DNA of 64,000 nt, taken from assembly GCA_943331295.2 (NCBI GenBank), contig CALQLA020000013.1, positions 37,055-101,054 of the forward strand, written 5' to 3'. Below, one piece after another: positions 53,908 through 62,833 of this stretch. Within the stretch, counting starts at the first letter, position 1. The number at the start of each line of letters is the position of its first letter. The notes beneath the pieces are model-generated. The model was not told the DNA's origin and searched no databases. It saw only the letters and a list, made by a program, of their open reading frames with translations. This DNA comes from Bordetella parapertussis. GTDB lineage: Bacteria; Pseudomonadota; Gammaproteobacteria; Burkholderiales; Casimicrobiaceae. The position numbers and the translations under genes are program-made.

Positions 53908-56457
53908 CTATACGGGGCGCGAGACAAGGGGCGGGCCGCCGTCGAAGGCCGGCACGTCGAACGCCGCGGGCGCCTTGCCCCGGCGCTGCCGCTCGACCAT
54001 CGTCGTGTATGCGGCTTCGAGGTGGCGGCGAAAGCGCCCGGTGTCGAACAGCGGATGCGTCGCGCGACGGGCCGCCAGCGTCGCGCGCAGGCCGGCAAGC
54101 CGGGCGGGCGTGTGCGCGAGTTCCAGCGCCGTCGCCTCGTAGGCGGCGAGGTCGCCGGTCGCGAGTTCCGGCAGGCCCACCGCGTGGAGCAGGCTCGTGG
54201 CCACGCGCCCCGCGAACGTCGCACCGGTGCAGGTCAGCACGGGCAGCCCCGCCCACAGCGCGTCGCTCGCCGTCGTGTGGGCGTTGTGGGGAAGCGTGTC
54301 GACGAAGAGGTCGGCATGGCGGTGCCGTGCTAGGTGTTCGTCGAGGGGCATCCGCGGCGCGAACACCAGCCGCGAGGGGTCGACGCCACGGGCCGCGGCT
54401 TCGCGCCGAAGGTTGCGCGCGGCGGTCGCGTTGTCCTCCAGCAGCCACAGCACGCTGCCCTCGACACGCCGCAGGAGCCGCATCCAGCGGTCGAAGATCG
54501 GCGGCGTGATCTTGTGGTTGTTGTTGAAGCAGCAGAACACGAAGCCTTCCGCCGGCAATCCGTGCGCGACGCGCGGTGGCGTGTCGGCGGCGATCCGCCG
54601 GCGCGTATCGTTGGGCTGGTAGCTGTCGGGCAGCCGCACCACGCGTTCGGTATAGAACGGCTCGTGGCCGGGCGGGATCACGCGCGCGTCGCCGACGATG
54701 TAGTCGATGTACGGGGCGCCGATCGTGCCCGGAAAACCCAGGTAGTTGACCTGCACCGGCGCCGGCCGGCGCGCGAACACGCCCTGCCGGGCGCGGCCGA
54801 AGTAGCCGTTGAGGTTGACGAGGATGTCGATCCGCCGCCCGTGGATTGCCGCGGCTGCCTCGGCATCGGACAGCCGGGAGATGTCGACCATGTGATCGAC
54901 CGCGGCGTCGATCCGCCGGCGCAGCTCGCTGCCGTCGTCCCAGCCGTTGTCGAACGCGTAGACCTCGAAGCGGTCGCGGTCGTGGCGCTCGAGCAGTTCG
55001 GTGATGAGGATCGCCGTCGCCTGGTGCCGGAACTCCCCGGCGACGTACCCGACGCGGAGCTTCGGGTGGTCGTAGCGCTCGCCCTGCCACAAGGGCGCCG
55101 CTGCCGGATACCGCGCGGCGGCATAGATCTCGGCACAGCGGCGCTCGGCCTGCGCGGACTCCGACACGGGCAGGAAGCCGAACGGCTCCGCCGATTGCCG
55201 CCCCGCCTGGATGTCCGCGTGCAGCGCCGCGGTGAGCGCGGCGTACTGCGACCAGTCGCAGCCCGCCATCTGCGCGTGCAGCAGTTGCCCCTTGGCGAAC
55301 GGATAACCGGGCGCCGCGGCGACGAGGCGCGCCAGGCATGCGGCGGCGTCACCGGCGCGACCCAGTTCGCGCAATGCGATGCCGCAGTTCTGCAGCGCCT
55401 CGGCGTGGGTCGGCGCCAGCGCCAGCGCCCGCTGGTAGCTCGCCACCGCCTCGACGCCGCGGTCCTGCGCGCGCAGCACATTGCCGCGATTCACCAGCGA
55501 GTCGACGAAGTCGGGTCGAAGCGCGAGCGCCCTGTCATAGCTCGCCAGGGCCGCGTCCACGCGCCGCAATTCCTGCAGTGCGTTGCCGCGGTTGTTCAGC
55601 ACCTCGGGGCTGTCGGGCCGGAGGGCGAGTGCGCGGTCGTAGCTCGCCAGCGCATCGTCGTGGCGTTGCAGCGTCTGGAGCGCGAGGCCGCGGTTGCTGA
55701 GCGCTTCCACGTGCGCCGGCCGCAGCGCGAGTGCACGGTCGTAGCTCGCGAGCGCCGCGTCGGGTTGCTGCATCGCAAGGAGCGCATTGCCGCGGAGGTA
55801 CCACGCCTCGGCGTCACGCGGCTGATGAGCCAATGCGCGGTCGAAGCCGGTCAGCGCGTCGGCATGCCGGTCGAGTTGCTGCAGCGCGATGGCACGCAGG
55901 CACAGCGCGTCGGCGTCGTCGGGGGCGAGCGCGATCGCGCGGTCGTAGCTCGCCAGCGCCTCCGGCCACCGGTCGAGGTCGCGCAGCGCGCTGCCCCGGT
56001 TGCACCACGCGGCGGCTGCGGACGGTTGCAGCGTCAGCGCGCGGTCATAGCTCGCGAGCGCTTCCGCCGGCTGCCGCAGCGCCCGCAGCGCGTTGCCGCG
56101 ATTGAAATGCGCGCCGGGGTCGTCGGCCTTCAGCGCCAGCGCGCGATCGAAGCACGCCAGCGCCGCCTCCGGCTGGCCGTGCTTCTGCAGCACGAGGCCG
56201 AGGTTCGAGTGCGCCGCCGGCTGTGCCGGGTTGGCTGCGATCGCCTGCCTGATCGATCGTGCCGCGGCGGCATGGTCGCCCGCCTGGTAGCGCGCGACCC
56301 CCCACAGGTGCAGCGCGTCGAAATGCGTGGGTGCCGCGCGCAGGATCGCCTCGTATCGCGCCTCGGCCTGCGCGCGCTCGCCGCGCTGGTGCAGCGCGAT
56401 GGCCTCGCGGAGCATCGCCGCCAGGGCGTCCGGCGGGCGGTCCGGGTTCGGCGTCAT
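53908..56457 (-). CDS. TPR-repeat O-GlcNAc transferase-like protein (GT41, SPINDLY/OGT)
   Basis: 849 residues. About eleven TPR repeats (for example ALASYDRALALRPDSPEV with NNRGNALQELRRVDAA) cover residues 20-370. A GT41 catalytic region follows: KLRVGYVAGEFRHQATAILI, DILVNLNGYFGRARQGVFAR, PVQVNYLGFPGTIGAPYIDY, FVFCCFNNNHKITPPIFD and FVDTLPHNAHTTASDAL. Such proteins glycosylate Ser/Thr of partner proteins; bacterial ones often modify flagellin or adhesins. It is cytoplasmic. It lies 15 bases downstream of the zinc-ribbon gene's stop region on the same strand. Confidence 0.9.
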   Translation of the reverse strand: MTPNPDRPPDALAAMLREAIALHQRGERAQAEARYEAILRAAPTHFDALHLWGVARYQAGDHAAAARSIRQAIAANPAQPAAHSNLGLVLQKHGQPEAALACFDRALALKADDPGAHFNRGNALRALRQPAEALASYDRALTLQPSAAAAWCNRGSALRDLDRWPEALASYDRAIALAPDDADALCLRAIALQQLDRHADALTGFDRALAHQPRDAEAWYLRGNALLAMQQPDAALASYDRALALRPAHVEALSNRGLALQTLQRHDDALASYDRALALRPDSPEVLNNRGNALQELRRVDAALASYDRALALRPDFVDSLVNRGNVLRAQDRGVEAVASYQRALALAPTHAEALQNCGIALRELGRAGDAAACLARLVAAAPGYPFAKGQLLHAQMAGCDWSQYAALTAALHADIQAGRQSAEPFGFLPVSESAQAERRCAEIYAAARYPAAAPLWQGERYDHPKLRVGYVAGEFRHQATAILITELLERHDRDRFEVYAFDNGWDDGSELRRRIDAAVDHMVDISRLSDAEAAAAIHGRRIDILVNLNGYFGRARQGVFARRPAPVQVNYLGFPGTIGAPYIDYIVGDARVIPPGHEPFYTERVVRLPDSYQPNDTRRRIAADTPPRVAHGLPAEGFVFCCFNNNHKITPPIFDRWMRLLRRVEGSVLWLLEDNATAARNLRREAAARGVDPSRLVFAPRMPLDEHLARHRHADLFVDTLPHNAHTTASDALWAGLPVLTCTGATFAGRVATSLLHAVGLPELATGDLAAYEATALELAHTPARLAGLRATLAARRATHPLFDTGRFRRHLEAAYTTMVERQRRGKAPAAFDVPAFDGGPPLVSRPV

Positions 56458-56476
56458 GGCGTGGCGACGACGCGGC

Positions 56477-57190
56477 TCAATTCGACAGCAGGACGTCGGC
56501 GAGCCAGGCGCCGGCCGCGGCGAGGCCGATGGCGAGGAGGTCGTGGTTGGGCTCGTCGTCGCGCGTCTGTGCGAGGTGCAGCAACGCGTCGACCTGCGCG
56601 TCGGCGAACGCGGGGAATGCGGCCGCCGCGGTGCCGGCCGCCGGGATTGCGGCTGCCGCCGACAGCTCGCGCAGCGCCTTCACGACGCCGTCCGGGTCGA
56701 TCAGCGCCACCGGCGTGCCGCAGTGGCCGCATGCGCTGTCCTTCTCGAGGTCGATCGGCGCGCCGCACTGCGAGCAGGCGACCTGCCGGATCGTCTCCCG
56801 CAGCCGCGCAAGCTCCGCCGGCGACGGCGTGCGGATGAAGTTCTTCTGTCGCAGGAACTGGTGGAACGTGATCAGCTGGCCGCGGTCGCGCGGGCAGCGC
56901 CAGTAGGAGAAGCGCGTCGTCCGCTGCAGGTCCTGCGTGTAGACGAGCGGACGCTCGCACGTCGCGCACGAGAACGTCGTCGCCAGCGTGTTGCGGGGCT
57001 TGCCGGCGGCGGCGCCGACGTAGCGGAACAGGTCGATCACCGCCTGCGGCGTGAGGCGAAGGCTGCCGAACTCGGCGAACCAGAACAGGTTGCACGGCGC
57101 GCAGGCCTCGACCTCGATCACCGGCGACGTCCCGACGCCCGGCAGCGCCTGCGGCTCGGTGGCGTGGTTGCAGTTGGGGCAGCGGGTCAC
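56477..57190 (-). CDS. Zinc-ribbon protein with C-terminal hydrophobic segment
   Basis: 237 residues. Cysteine pairs at MTRCPNCNHA with CAPCNLFW, FSCATCERPLV with WRCPRDRG, and VACSQCGAPIDLEK with CGHCGTP give three zinc-binding ribbons. The C-terminal tail DLLAIGLAAAGAWLADVLLSN looks membrane-associated. The central LTPQAVIDLFRYVG block is conserved-looking, but the family name is uncertain. It precedes the GT41 gene by 19 bases and may be co-expressed. Confidence 0.8.
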   Translation of the reverse strand: MTRCPNCNHATEPQALPGVGTSPVIEVEACAPCNLFWFAEFGSLRLTPQAVIDLFRYVGAAAGKPRNTLATTFSCATCERPLVYTQDLQRTTRFSYWRCPRDRGQLITFHQFLRQKNFIRTPSPAELARLRETIRQVACSQCGAPIDLEKDSACGHCGTPVALIDPDGVVKALRELSAAAAIPAAGTAAAAFPAFADAQVDALLHLAQTRDDEPNHDLLAIGLAAAGAWLADVLLSN

Positions 57191-57283
57191 GAGGCGATTT
57201 TAGCAGCGTGCCCCGGCGCGGGGCTTCCGGCTGGCGGCGGCGCCGGGATACCATTCCCGCCAGCCTGTTTCGGGGAGAGCGCA

Positions 57284-57745
57284 ATGCCGGTGGCAATGGA
57301 ATTGAAGGGACGCGAGTCGGACCTGGGCAGCGGCTTCGTCGTGCGCCGCATGCTGCCTTCCGCGGCGCGGCAGTCGGTGGGGCCGTTCCTGTTCTTCGAT
57401 CACTTCGGGCCGGTGGTCCAGCGGCCGGGCAACAAGTTCGACGTGCGCCCGCATCCGCACATCGGCCTCGCCACCGTCACCTACCTGTTCGAGGGCGCGA
57501 TGAAGCATCGCGACAGCCTCGGCACGACGCAGCGGATCGAGCCGGGTGCGCTCAACTGGATGACCGCCGGCAGCGGCATCGTCCATTCGGAGCGCGCGCC
57601 GGAGGATCTCGCGGCGCAGACTTACACGATGCACGGCCTGCAGCTCTGGGCCGCGCTGCCGCGCGACATGGAGGAGGCCGTGCCGGGCTCGCGGCGGGCG
57701 CTGCCCGCCGACGACACCGAGTTCATCCCGCTGCCCGAACGATAA
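57284..57745 (+). pseudogene. Pirin-like protein truncated after its N-terminal cupin
   Basis: 153 residues starting MPVAMELKGRESDLGSGFVV. The first cupin has its four iron ligands region (HPHIGLATVTYLFEGAMKHRDS; GSGIVHSERAPEDL). It ends RRALPADDTEFIPLPER, where full pirins continue with a second cupin to about 230-290 residues. A TAA follows, and a REP-like element starts ten bases later. The loss of the C-terminal half is therefore likely due to a deletion ending in the repeat; the remaining domain may or may not fold. Confidence 0.75.
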
Positions 57746-57754
57746 GAGGTATGG

Positions 57755-57845
57755 CGTAGCCCGGGTTGAGCGCCAGCGAAACCCGGGTGGACGCGGCAAT
57801 GGCCACCGTTGCCCCGGGTTTCGCATACGCTCAACCCGGGCTACG
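57755..57845. repeat. REP-like palindrome pair, copy 3
   Basis: CGTAGCCCGGGTTGAGCG with AAACCCGGGTGG, a spacer, then CCCCGGGTTTCGCATACG with CTCAACCCGGGCTACG. Same sequence family and inverted two-arm layout as the element at 6238-6345. It separates the truncated pirin gene from the convergent GT41 gene. Confidence 0.88.
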
Positions 57846-57893
57846 AAGGCTACAGAACCAACGGGTCGGTGTCCCCGGTGTGCGCCCCGGCAA

Positions 57894-59975
57894 TCACGGC
57901 CGCACGCGAATGTGGTCCGGCGGCAGCTGCGCGCGCCGGCGCGCTTCCATCGCGGCGTACGCGGACTCGATGTGCCGCGTGTAGCGCGCAATGTCGAACA
58001 GCGGTGCCGTCGTCCGGGCCTCGGCCAGCTTCGCGCGCAGCCAGTGGAGTTGCGCCGGATCCATCGCGAGCTCGATCGCACGCTCAACGTACGCTTCCCG
58101 CGTGGCGGCGACGAGCTGCGGCAGCCCCAGCGCATGCAGCAGGCTCGCGCCGACCCGCCCCGCGAACGTTTCGCCGAGGCAGGTCAGCACCGGCAGGCCC
58201 GCCCGAAGGGCGTCGCTCGCCGTCGCGTGGGCGTTGTAGGGCAGCGTGTCGAGGAAGATGTCGGCCGCGCGGTGGCGCGCAAGATGCTCCGCCTGCGGCA
58301 TGCGGGGCGCGAAGACAAGCCGCCCGGCAGCCACGCCGCGCCGTTCCGCCTCCCGCCGCAGCGCGTCCGCAACGCCCGCGTTGTACTCGCGCAGCCACAG
58401 CACGCTGTCGTCGACGGCGCGCAGCACGCGCATCCAGTCGTCGAACGTGTCCGGCGTGAACTTGTGGTTGTTGTTGAAGCTGCAAAAGACGAAGCCCGTC
58501 CGCGGCAGCCCGAGCTCCTTGCGGGTGAAGCGACGGTCGGCGACGGGGCGCCGCGTGTCGTTGGGCTGGAAGCTGTCGGGCAGCAGGACGATCCGCTCGG
58601 CGTAGTGCGGACGGTGCGCGTCGGGGATCACCGTCGCGTCGGCGATCAGGTAGTCGATGTAGGCGGCGCCCATCGTCCCGGGGTAGCCGAGGTAGTTGAC
58701 CTGGACCGGTGCCGCGCGCAGCGCGAAGATTCCCGGCCGCGCGTCGCGCGTGAATCCGGTCAGGTCGATCGCGATGTCGATCTCGAGCGCGCGGGCGAGC
58801 AGGGCCACCTCCTCGTCCGACTGGTCGCGCACGTCGACGAACCGGTCGAGCGCCGCCGCCACGCGGGCGCGCATCGTGTCGCCGGTGTCCGGTCCGAACG
58901 AGAATCCGGTCAGGTGGAATCGCGAGCGGTCGTGGCGCTCGAACAGTTCGACGACGAGGTCCGACACCGGATGTTCGCGGAAGTCCGCGGAAAAATAGCC
59001 GATGCGCAGGCGCTCGTGGGGCGGCCATTCGGCGATCGCCCCGAGGCGGCCGTCCGCCGCGTGCTTGACCCGCACGCAGGTCTCGGCCGCGCGCCGCTGC
59101 AGCGCGAGCGAGGCCGGCGTGCCCACCACGACCAGCGGCGCCGCCGCGGGCTCCCCGCGCTCGATGCGCTCGTACAGCCCGGCAAAGTCGCCGGCGAGGC
59201 CATCCCACTCGCACAGCTGCAACTTGGTGTGCAGCCAGTCGCCGTACAGGAACTCGAAGCCGGGCTTCAGTTCCAGCGCGCGGGCATAGCTCCGAAGCGC
59301 GTCCGCGTGGCGCTTCAAGTCGCCGAACGCGCCGCCCAGGTTGCGATGGATTTCGGGCGAATCGGGTTTCAGGCGCGCCGCCTGCGCATAGCTCTCCTGC
59401 GCTGCCTGGAATTGCTTCCCTGCCGCCTGCGCGATGCCCTGGTTGTTCCAGGCCTCCGCAAAAGCGGGCTTCAGGTGGAGCGCGGCCCGGTAGCTCGCGA
59501 GGGCCTCGTCGTAGCGCCGGAGATCGGCGAGGACCACGCCGCGGTTGTTGTACGCCTCCGCATACTCGGGCCGCCGCACCAGCGCCTCGTCGTAGCTCGC
59601 AAGCGCTGCCTCGTGCTGCCGCAGGCGGGAGAGCGCCATGCCGCGGTTGAAATGCGCGTCGGCCTGGCCCGGGTCGAGCGCCAGCGCCCGGTCGTAGCTC
59701 GCGACCGCGTCCGCCCAGCGACTGGCGCCGGCGAGCGCCAGTCCGAAATTGATGAACGCCCGGGCGACGTTGGGATCGGCTGCCACCGCCCGCGACAGCA
59801 GGTCGACCGCCTCCGCCACCCGGCCGGTCTGGAGCGCGATGGCGCCCGCCAGGTGGAGCGCGTCGAGGTGGTCGGCCTTGGTGTCCAGCACCGCGCGGCA
59901 CAGTTGCTCCGCGGCGGGCAGGTCGCCGCGGGCGTGCGCGGCGAACGCGAGCTTCATTGCCTCAGCGAGGGTCAT
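57894..59975 (-). CDS. TPR-repeat O-GlcNAc transferase-like protein (GT41), second copy
   Basis: 693 residues from ATG 59975, with GGAGG ten bases upstream; the ORF-track start adds 71 low-homology residues. Seven to eight TPRs (residues 5-270, e.g. AEAYNNRGVVLADLRRYDEA). GT41 region: HERLRIGYFSADFREHPVSD, IDIAIDLTGFTRDARPGIFA, PVQVNYLGYPGTMGAAYIDY, FVFCSFNNNHKFTPDTFD and FLDTLPYNAHATASDALRAG. It is a paralogue of the 53908 gene, diverged in repeat number and catalytic linker. Two paralogues so close suggest distinct protein targets. Confidence 0.9.
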   Translation of the reverse strand: MTLAEAMKLAFAAHARGDLPAAEQLCRAVLDTKADHLDALHLAGAIALQTGRVAEAVDLLSRAVAADPNVARAFINFGLALAGASRWADAVASYDRALALDPGQADAHFNRGMALSRLRQHEAALASYDEALVRRPEYAEAYNNRGVVLADLRRYDEALASYRAALHLKPAFAEAWNNQGIAQAAGKQFQAAQESYAQAARLKPDSPEIHRNLGGAFGDLKRHADALRSYARALELKPGFEFLYGDWLHTKLQLCEWDGLAGDFAGLYERIERGEPAAAPLVVVGTPASLALQRRAAETCVRVKHAADGRLGAIAEWPPHERLRIGYFSADFREHPVSDLVVELFERHDRSRFHLTGFSFGPDTGDTMRARVAAALDRFVDVRDQSDEEVALLARALEIDIAIDLTGFTRDARPGIFALRAAPVQVNYLGYPGTMGAAYIDYLIADATVIPDAHRPHYAERIVLLPDSFQPNDTRRPVADRRFTRKELGLPRTGFVFCSFNNNHKFTPDTFDDWMRVLRAVDDSVLWLREYNAGVADALRREAERRGVAAGRLVFAPRMPQAEHLARHRAADIFLDTLPYNAHATASDALRAGLPVLTCLGETFAGRVGASLLHALGLPQLVAATREAYVERAIELAMDPAQLHWLRAKLAEARTTAPLFDIARYTRHIESAYAAMEARRRAQLPPDHIRVRP

Positions 59976-60178
59976 GCGTTTGGGGCCTCCGTTCCGGGAA
60001 ACCGTGATGCGGGTCGATCGGTTCGACGCGCGGACCGCGGGGACTTGTGAATTGTGACAGGTGCGCGGGCTGTCCCGCATTCCCGGCGCTGTCCGGTTGC
60101 GCAGACCGGTTCGACCGCTGTTGATCCCCGTCAACACCGGGCCCGGCGGGCCGGCCTGCCGTAAGCGTGCCGCCTGCT

Positions 60179-61120
60179 TCACTCGCACCGGTGAATTTCG
60201 ACCGTCGCATGAACAATCTCCTCATGCACGGCAAGCCACTCGCGAACCCGGGTCGGCGTCAGGTGCGGGTCGTGGGTCACGACGCTTAGCGCGCAAGCAT
60301 AGGCGCCCTTGCCGACGCGCCAGACATGCAGGTCCGTAACCTGCGTGTCCCCCGGAGCAGCGTGCTCGACGATGACCTCGCGAATCTCCTCGACCACAGG
60401 GTGGTCCATCTCCCGGTCGAGCAGCACTGCGCTGGTTTCCCGAATCAGGCCGACGGCCCAGATCCCCACCAGCACGGCACCTGCCAGGCCCATCGCCGGG
60501 TCGAGCCACGACCACCCGAACAGCAGCCCGCCGGTGAGCGCGGCGATGGCCAATACCGAGGTGGCCGCATCGGCGACGACGTGCACATAGGCCGACTTGA
60601 GGTTGAGGTCGTGGCCGTTGCCGTGGGCATGATGATGGTCGTGACCTTCGCCGTGATGGTGATGGTGTGCACCGCCAAGAATCCAGGCGCAGGCAATGTT
60701 CACGGCAAGGCCGATGACCGCGATGGCGATGGCCTCGGGGAAGTGAATGGCCTGCGGCTGGAACAGCCTCTCCACGGAACCCGCCACCATCAGGGCGACG
60801 ACGCCGAGCAGGAAGATGGCGCTGGCGAATCCCCCCAGGACTTCCACTTTCCAGGTGCCGAACGCGTAGCGCGCATCCTCCGAATGCCGTCTCGCGGTCC
60901 GATAGGCGAATGCGCTGAGGCCGATGGCGAGCGCATGCGAACTCATGTGCCAGCCGTCGGCCAGGAGCGCCATCGAGTTGAACCACCAGCCGGCAATGAT
61001 TTCGACCACCATCATCACCGCCGTAATCCACATCACGAGCCGGGTGCCACGCTCCGCCGCCGGGTTGCCGACGTCGAAGATGTGCTCGTGGGTCCAGCGG
61101 CTGAGGTCGTTCGTGTGCAT
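60179..61120 (-). CDS. CDF family divalent metal efflux protein, DmeF-like
   Basis: 313 residues, six membrane spans. N-terminal signature SRWTHEHIFDVGNPAAERG and the metal-site helices ALLADGWHMSSHALAIG (TM2) and VHVVADAATSVLAIA (TM5). Between TM4 and TM5 is a histidine-rich loop with HHHHHGEGHDHHHAHGNGHD. A C-terminal cytoplasmic ferredoxin-like domain ends ATVEIHRCE. DmeF proteins export cobalt and nickel, related CDFs zinc. A c-type cytochrome and a Met-rich protein lie downstream. Confidence 0.92.
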   Translation of the reverse strand: MHTNDLSRWTHEHIFDVGNPAAERGTRLVMWITAVMMVVEIIAGWWFNSMALLADGWHMSSHALAIGLSAFAYRTARRHSEDARYAFGTWKVEVLGGFASAIFLLGVVALMVAGSVERLFQPQAIHFPEAIAIAVIGLAVNIACAWILGGAHHHHHGEGHDHHHAHGNGHDLNLKSAYVHVVADAATSVLAIAALTGGLLFGWSWLDPAMGLAGAVLVGIWAVGLIRETSAVLLDREMDHPVVEEIREVIVEHAAPGDTQVTDLHVWRVGKGAYACALSVVTHDPHLTPTRVREWLAVHEEIVHATVEIHRCE

Positions 61121-61158
61121 GTCTGCCGATTCCCGGTATCAAGTCCGGCGCATGGAAT

Positions 61159-61841
61159 TCACCCGCCGGCCTGATTGTAGCGGCAGTAGCAATAGACGAA
61201 TTGCCGGGTCGCTCCTGCCGGCGTCTGATGCAGTTCGGTCCGATGGTCGACCAGCCGGAACGACCGAACTGATGGTGAAGTGCGTCCGCATCGTAGCGCG
61301 CCACTTCCAGGCCACTGCACTTGAGGGGGCCCTCGGGTCCGAACGTGGCGACGATCACGTGGCCGCCGGGCTTGACTGCGTGAGCGACCGGCCGAACGTA
61401 TGCTGCTCTCGCGGCGACATCGGTCAGGAAATGAAACACCGCGCGGTGGTGCCACACATCGATGGCTGCCGGCTCGAAAGGGAATGTCGTGACGTCCCCG
61501 CACAGCCAGTCGACCTTGCACGCCGCGGCGCCAAGTCGCGCTCGCGCCACCGCCAACGCGGCTTCGGCGATGTCGAGCACGGCAAGATTGGAATAGCCCA
61601 GCGCCAGCCGGTCATCGACCAGTGTTGCCTCACCGGCGCCGACATCGATGATGCGGGCGGTGCGCTGGGGAACGGCCGCCCGGATGAGCTCGAGCGAGAC
61701 GTCGAGGTGCGGGCGATACCAGCTCACCTCCGTCGGCTGCGTGGTCGTGTAGACCTGCTCCCAGTGTGACTTGGGTTCCGTATGACTCCCGAGCAGCAGG
61801 TTTCCTAGTGCAGTCGATATGCCGCGTGACACGCCACGCAC
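61159..61841 (-). pseudogene. Class I methyltransferase with frameshift near the 3' end
   Basis: Starting at 61841 (MRGVSRGISTALGNLLLG; homology begins at KSHWEQVYTTTQPTEVSWY). Motifs: RIIDVGAGEATLVDDRLA, VDWLCGDVTTFPFEP and VKPGGHVIVATFGPEGPLKC. Frame is lost at about 61258-61270 inside LHHQFGRS, while the adjacent frame supplies the correct ending RSFRLVDHRTELHQTPAGA and QQFVYCYC-like RQFVYCYC. Restoring one base gives a complete protein of about 228 residues. It overlaps the cytochrome gene end by 37 bases. Confidence 0.8.
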
Positions 61842-62293
61842 TGCTGCATGACGGCGCCGAGCGCGGCCAACGCCGGCTTGACGTCGTTGCTCACGCTCGC
61901 ATTCTGCGCCTCGATGGCGAACCGGCTGGCAGCCTTGTGCATCTGCGTTCCGATGTCCTGCATCGGCTGCGGCATGAATGGGGCGATGTGCGCTGCACCG
62001 TGCATCGGGAGCGAACTCATGCCAAGGCGCTGCTCCGCGACCGAAGCCGCCTTGTCGAAGGCGCCAATGGAGAGGGCGATGTTGATTTCCTGCAGCGCCA
62101 GCAGGTGGTCGCGCATGCTGGTGATGGTGTGCAGGCGCATCGGGGCCGGAAATTGGACGAGTTGTCGGGGGTCAGCCGGGGCGGCGCCCGGCGTTGCCGC
62201 TGCGTGCTCGTGTGTCTGTGCAGTTGCGGGCATTGCAGGCGCGGTCGCAGCGAGTGCGGCGAAAACCAGAGCGAGAAGGCGCTTGCGTCGCAT
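61805..62293 (-). CDS. Periplasmic c-type cytochrome (cytochrome c'-like)
   Basis: 162 residues with signal peptide MRRKRLLALVFAALAATAPA, then a four-helix protein with the heme site QQCVACHAAYRLH at the very C-terminus, as in cytochrome c' folds (CxxCH within the last 12 residues). A histidine-rich N-terminal tail THEHAAATPG may bind metal. It follows, on the opposite strand, the small membrane ORFs and is next to a metal transporter. Role in NO, metal or electron handling is unknown. Confidence 0.87.
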   Translation of the reverse strand: MRRKRLLALVFAALAATAPAMPATAQTHEHAAATPGAAPADPRQLVQFPAPMRLHTITSMRDHLLALQEINIALSIGAFDKAASVAEQRLGMSSLPMHGAAHIAPFMPQPMQDIGTQMHKAASRFAIEAQNASVSNDVKPALAALGAVMQQCVACHAAYRLH

Positions 62294-62481
62294 GACAATC
62301 CAGTTGGAGGGGTGATGACGACATTCTAGGCGCTCGGGCAGCGTCCTGGCGACGGCGGCGAAACCTCCCCCGCGTCCGTGTTCGCGATCGCACGGTCCGG
62401 GGCCACAGTTCAGCGCAGGCTTGCCGAACTCCCAGTGGGTCAACTGGCTACGCTGGCACGCCGTTTCGCATGGGAATCCGG

Positions 62482-62562
62482 ATGCGATTCTTTCTCGGCA
62501 AGGTATCGGGCACTTCGCTTCTGCTGGCCACCACCGTCGCGTCTGCGCAGAACGGGGCATGA
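62482..62562 (+). CDS. 26-residue signal-peptide-like ORF coupled to the next gene
   Basis: ATG 62482 (an upstream in-frame ATG is at 62470) to a TGA overlapping the next gene's ATG (ATGATGA). It encodes MRFFLGKVSGTSLLLAT and a terminal VASAQNGA, i.e. a complete secretion signal with an AxA cleavage site and almost no mature protein. This could be a leader peptide that couples translation to the small membrane protein, or the remnant of a truncated secreted protein. Confidence 0.5.
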   Translation: MRFFLGKVSGTSLLLATTVASAQNGA

Positions 62563-62684
62563 TGAACCGCGGCACGTGGGGTATGGAATGGATGGGCGGG
62601 TACGGCGGGCTGTGGGGGCCGGTCGTGCTCGTCATCGTGGTTGCGGCGGTCCTGGTGTTGGTCATGCCGCGGCGGGGCAAGTGA
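62559..62684 (+). CDS. Small single-span membrane peptide
   Basis: 41 residues: MMNRGTWGMEWMGGYGG followed by LWGPVVLVIVVAAVLVLVM and PRRGK. Methionine, tryptophan and glycine before the helix recall copper- or metal-linked small membrane proteins. Start overlaps the stop of the signal-like ORF. Shorter than the ORF track limit in its real form. Confidence 0.65.
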   Translation: MMNRGTWGMEWMGGYGGLWGPVVLVIVVAAVLVLVMPRRGK

Positions 62685-62833
62685 ACGAGCAGGATCGAGA
62701 ACGCGCTCCGGCGACCTCTCGCTGCATCACGCTGGACAGGCTCCACCCGGAAGCTCATGTCTCGCCCCTGCGGTCCTCCCGCGCCCGCAAATTGCGTCGC
62801 CCATCCCTGCAATTGTTCCCCTGGAGAAACACA

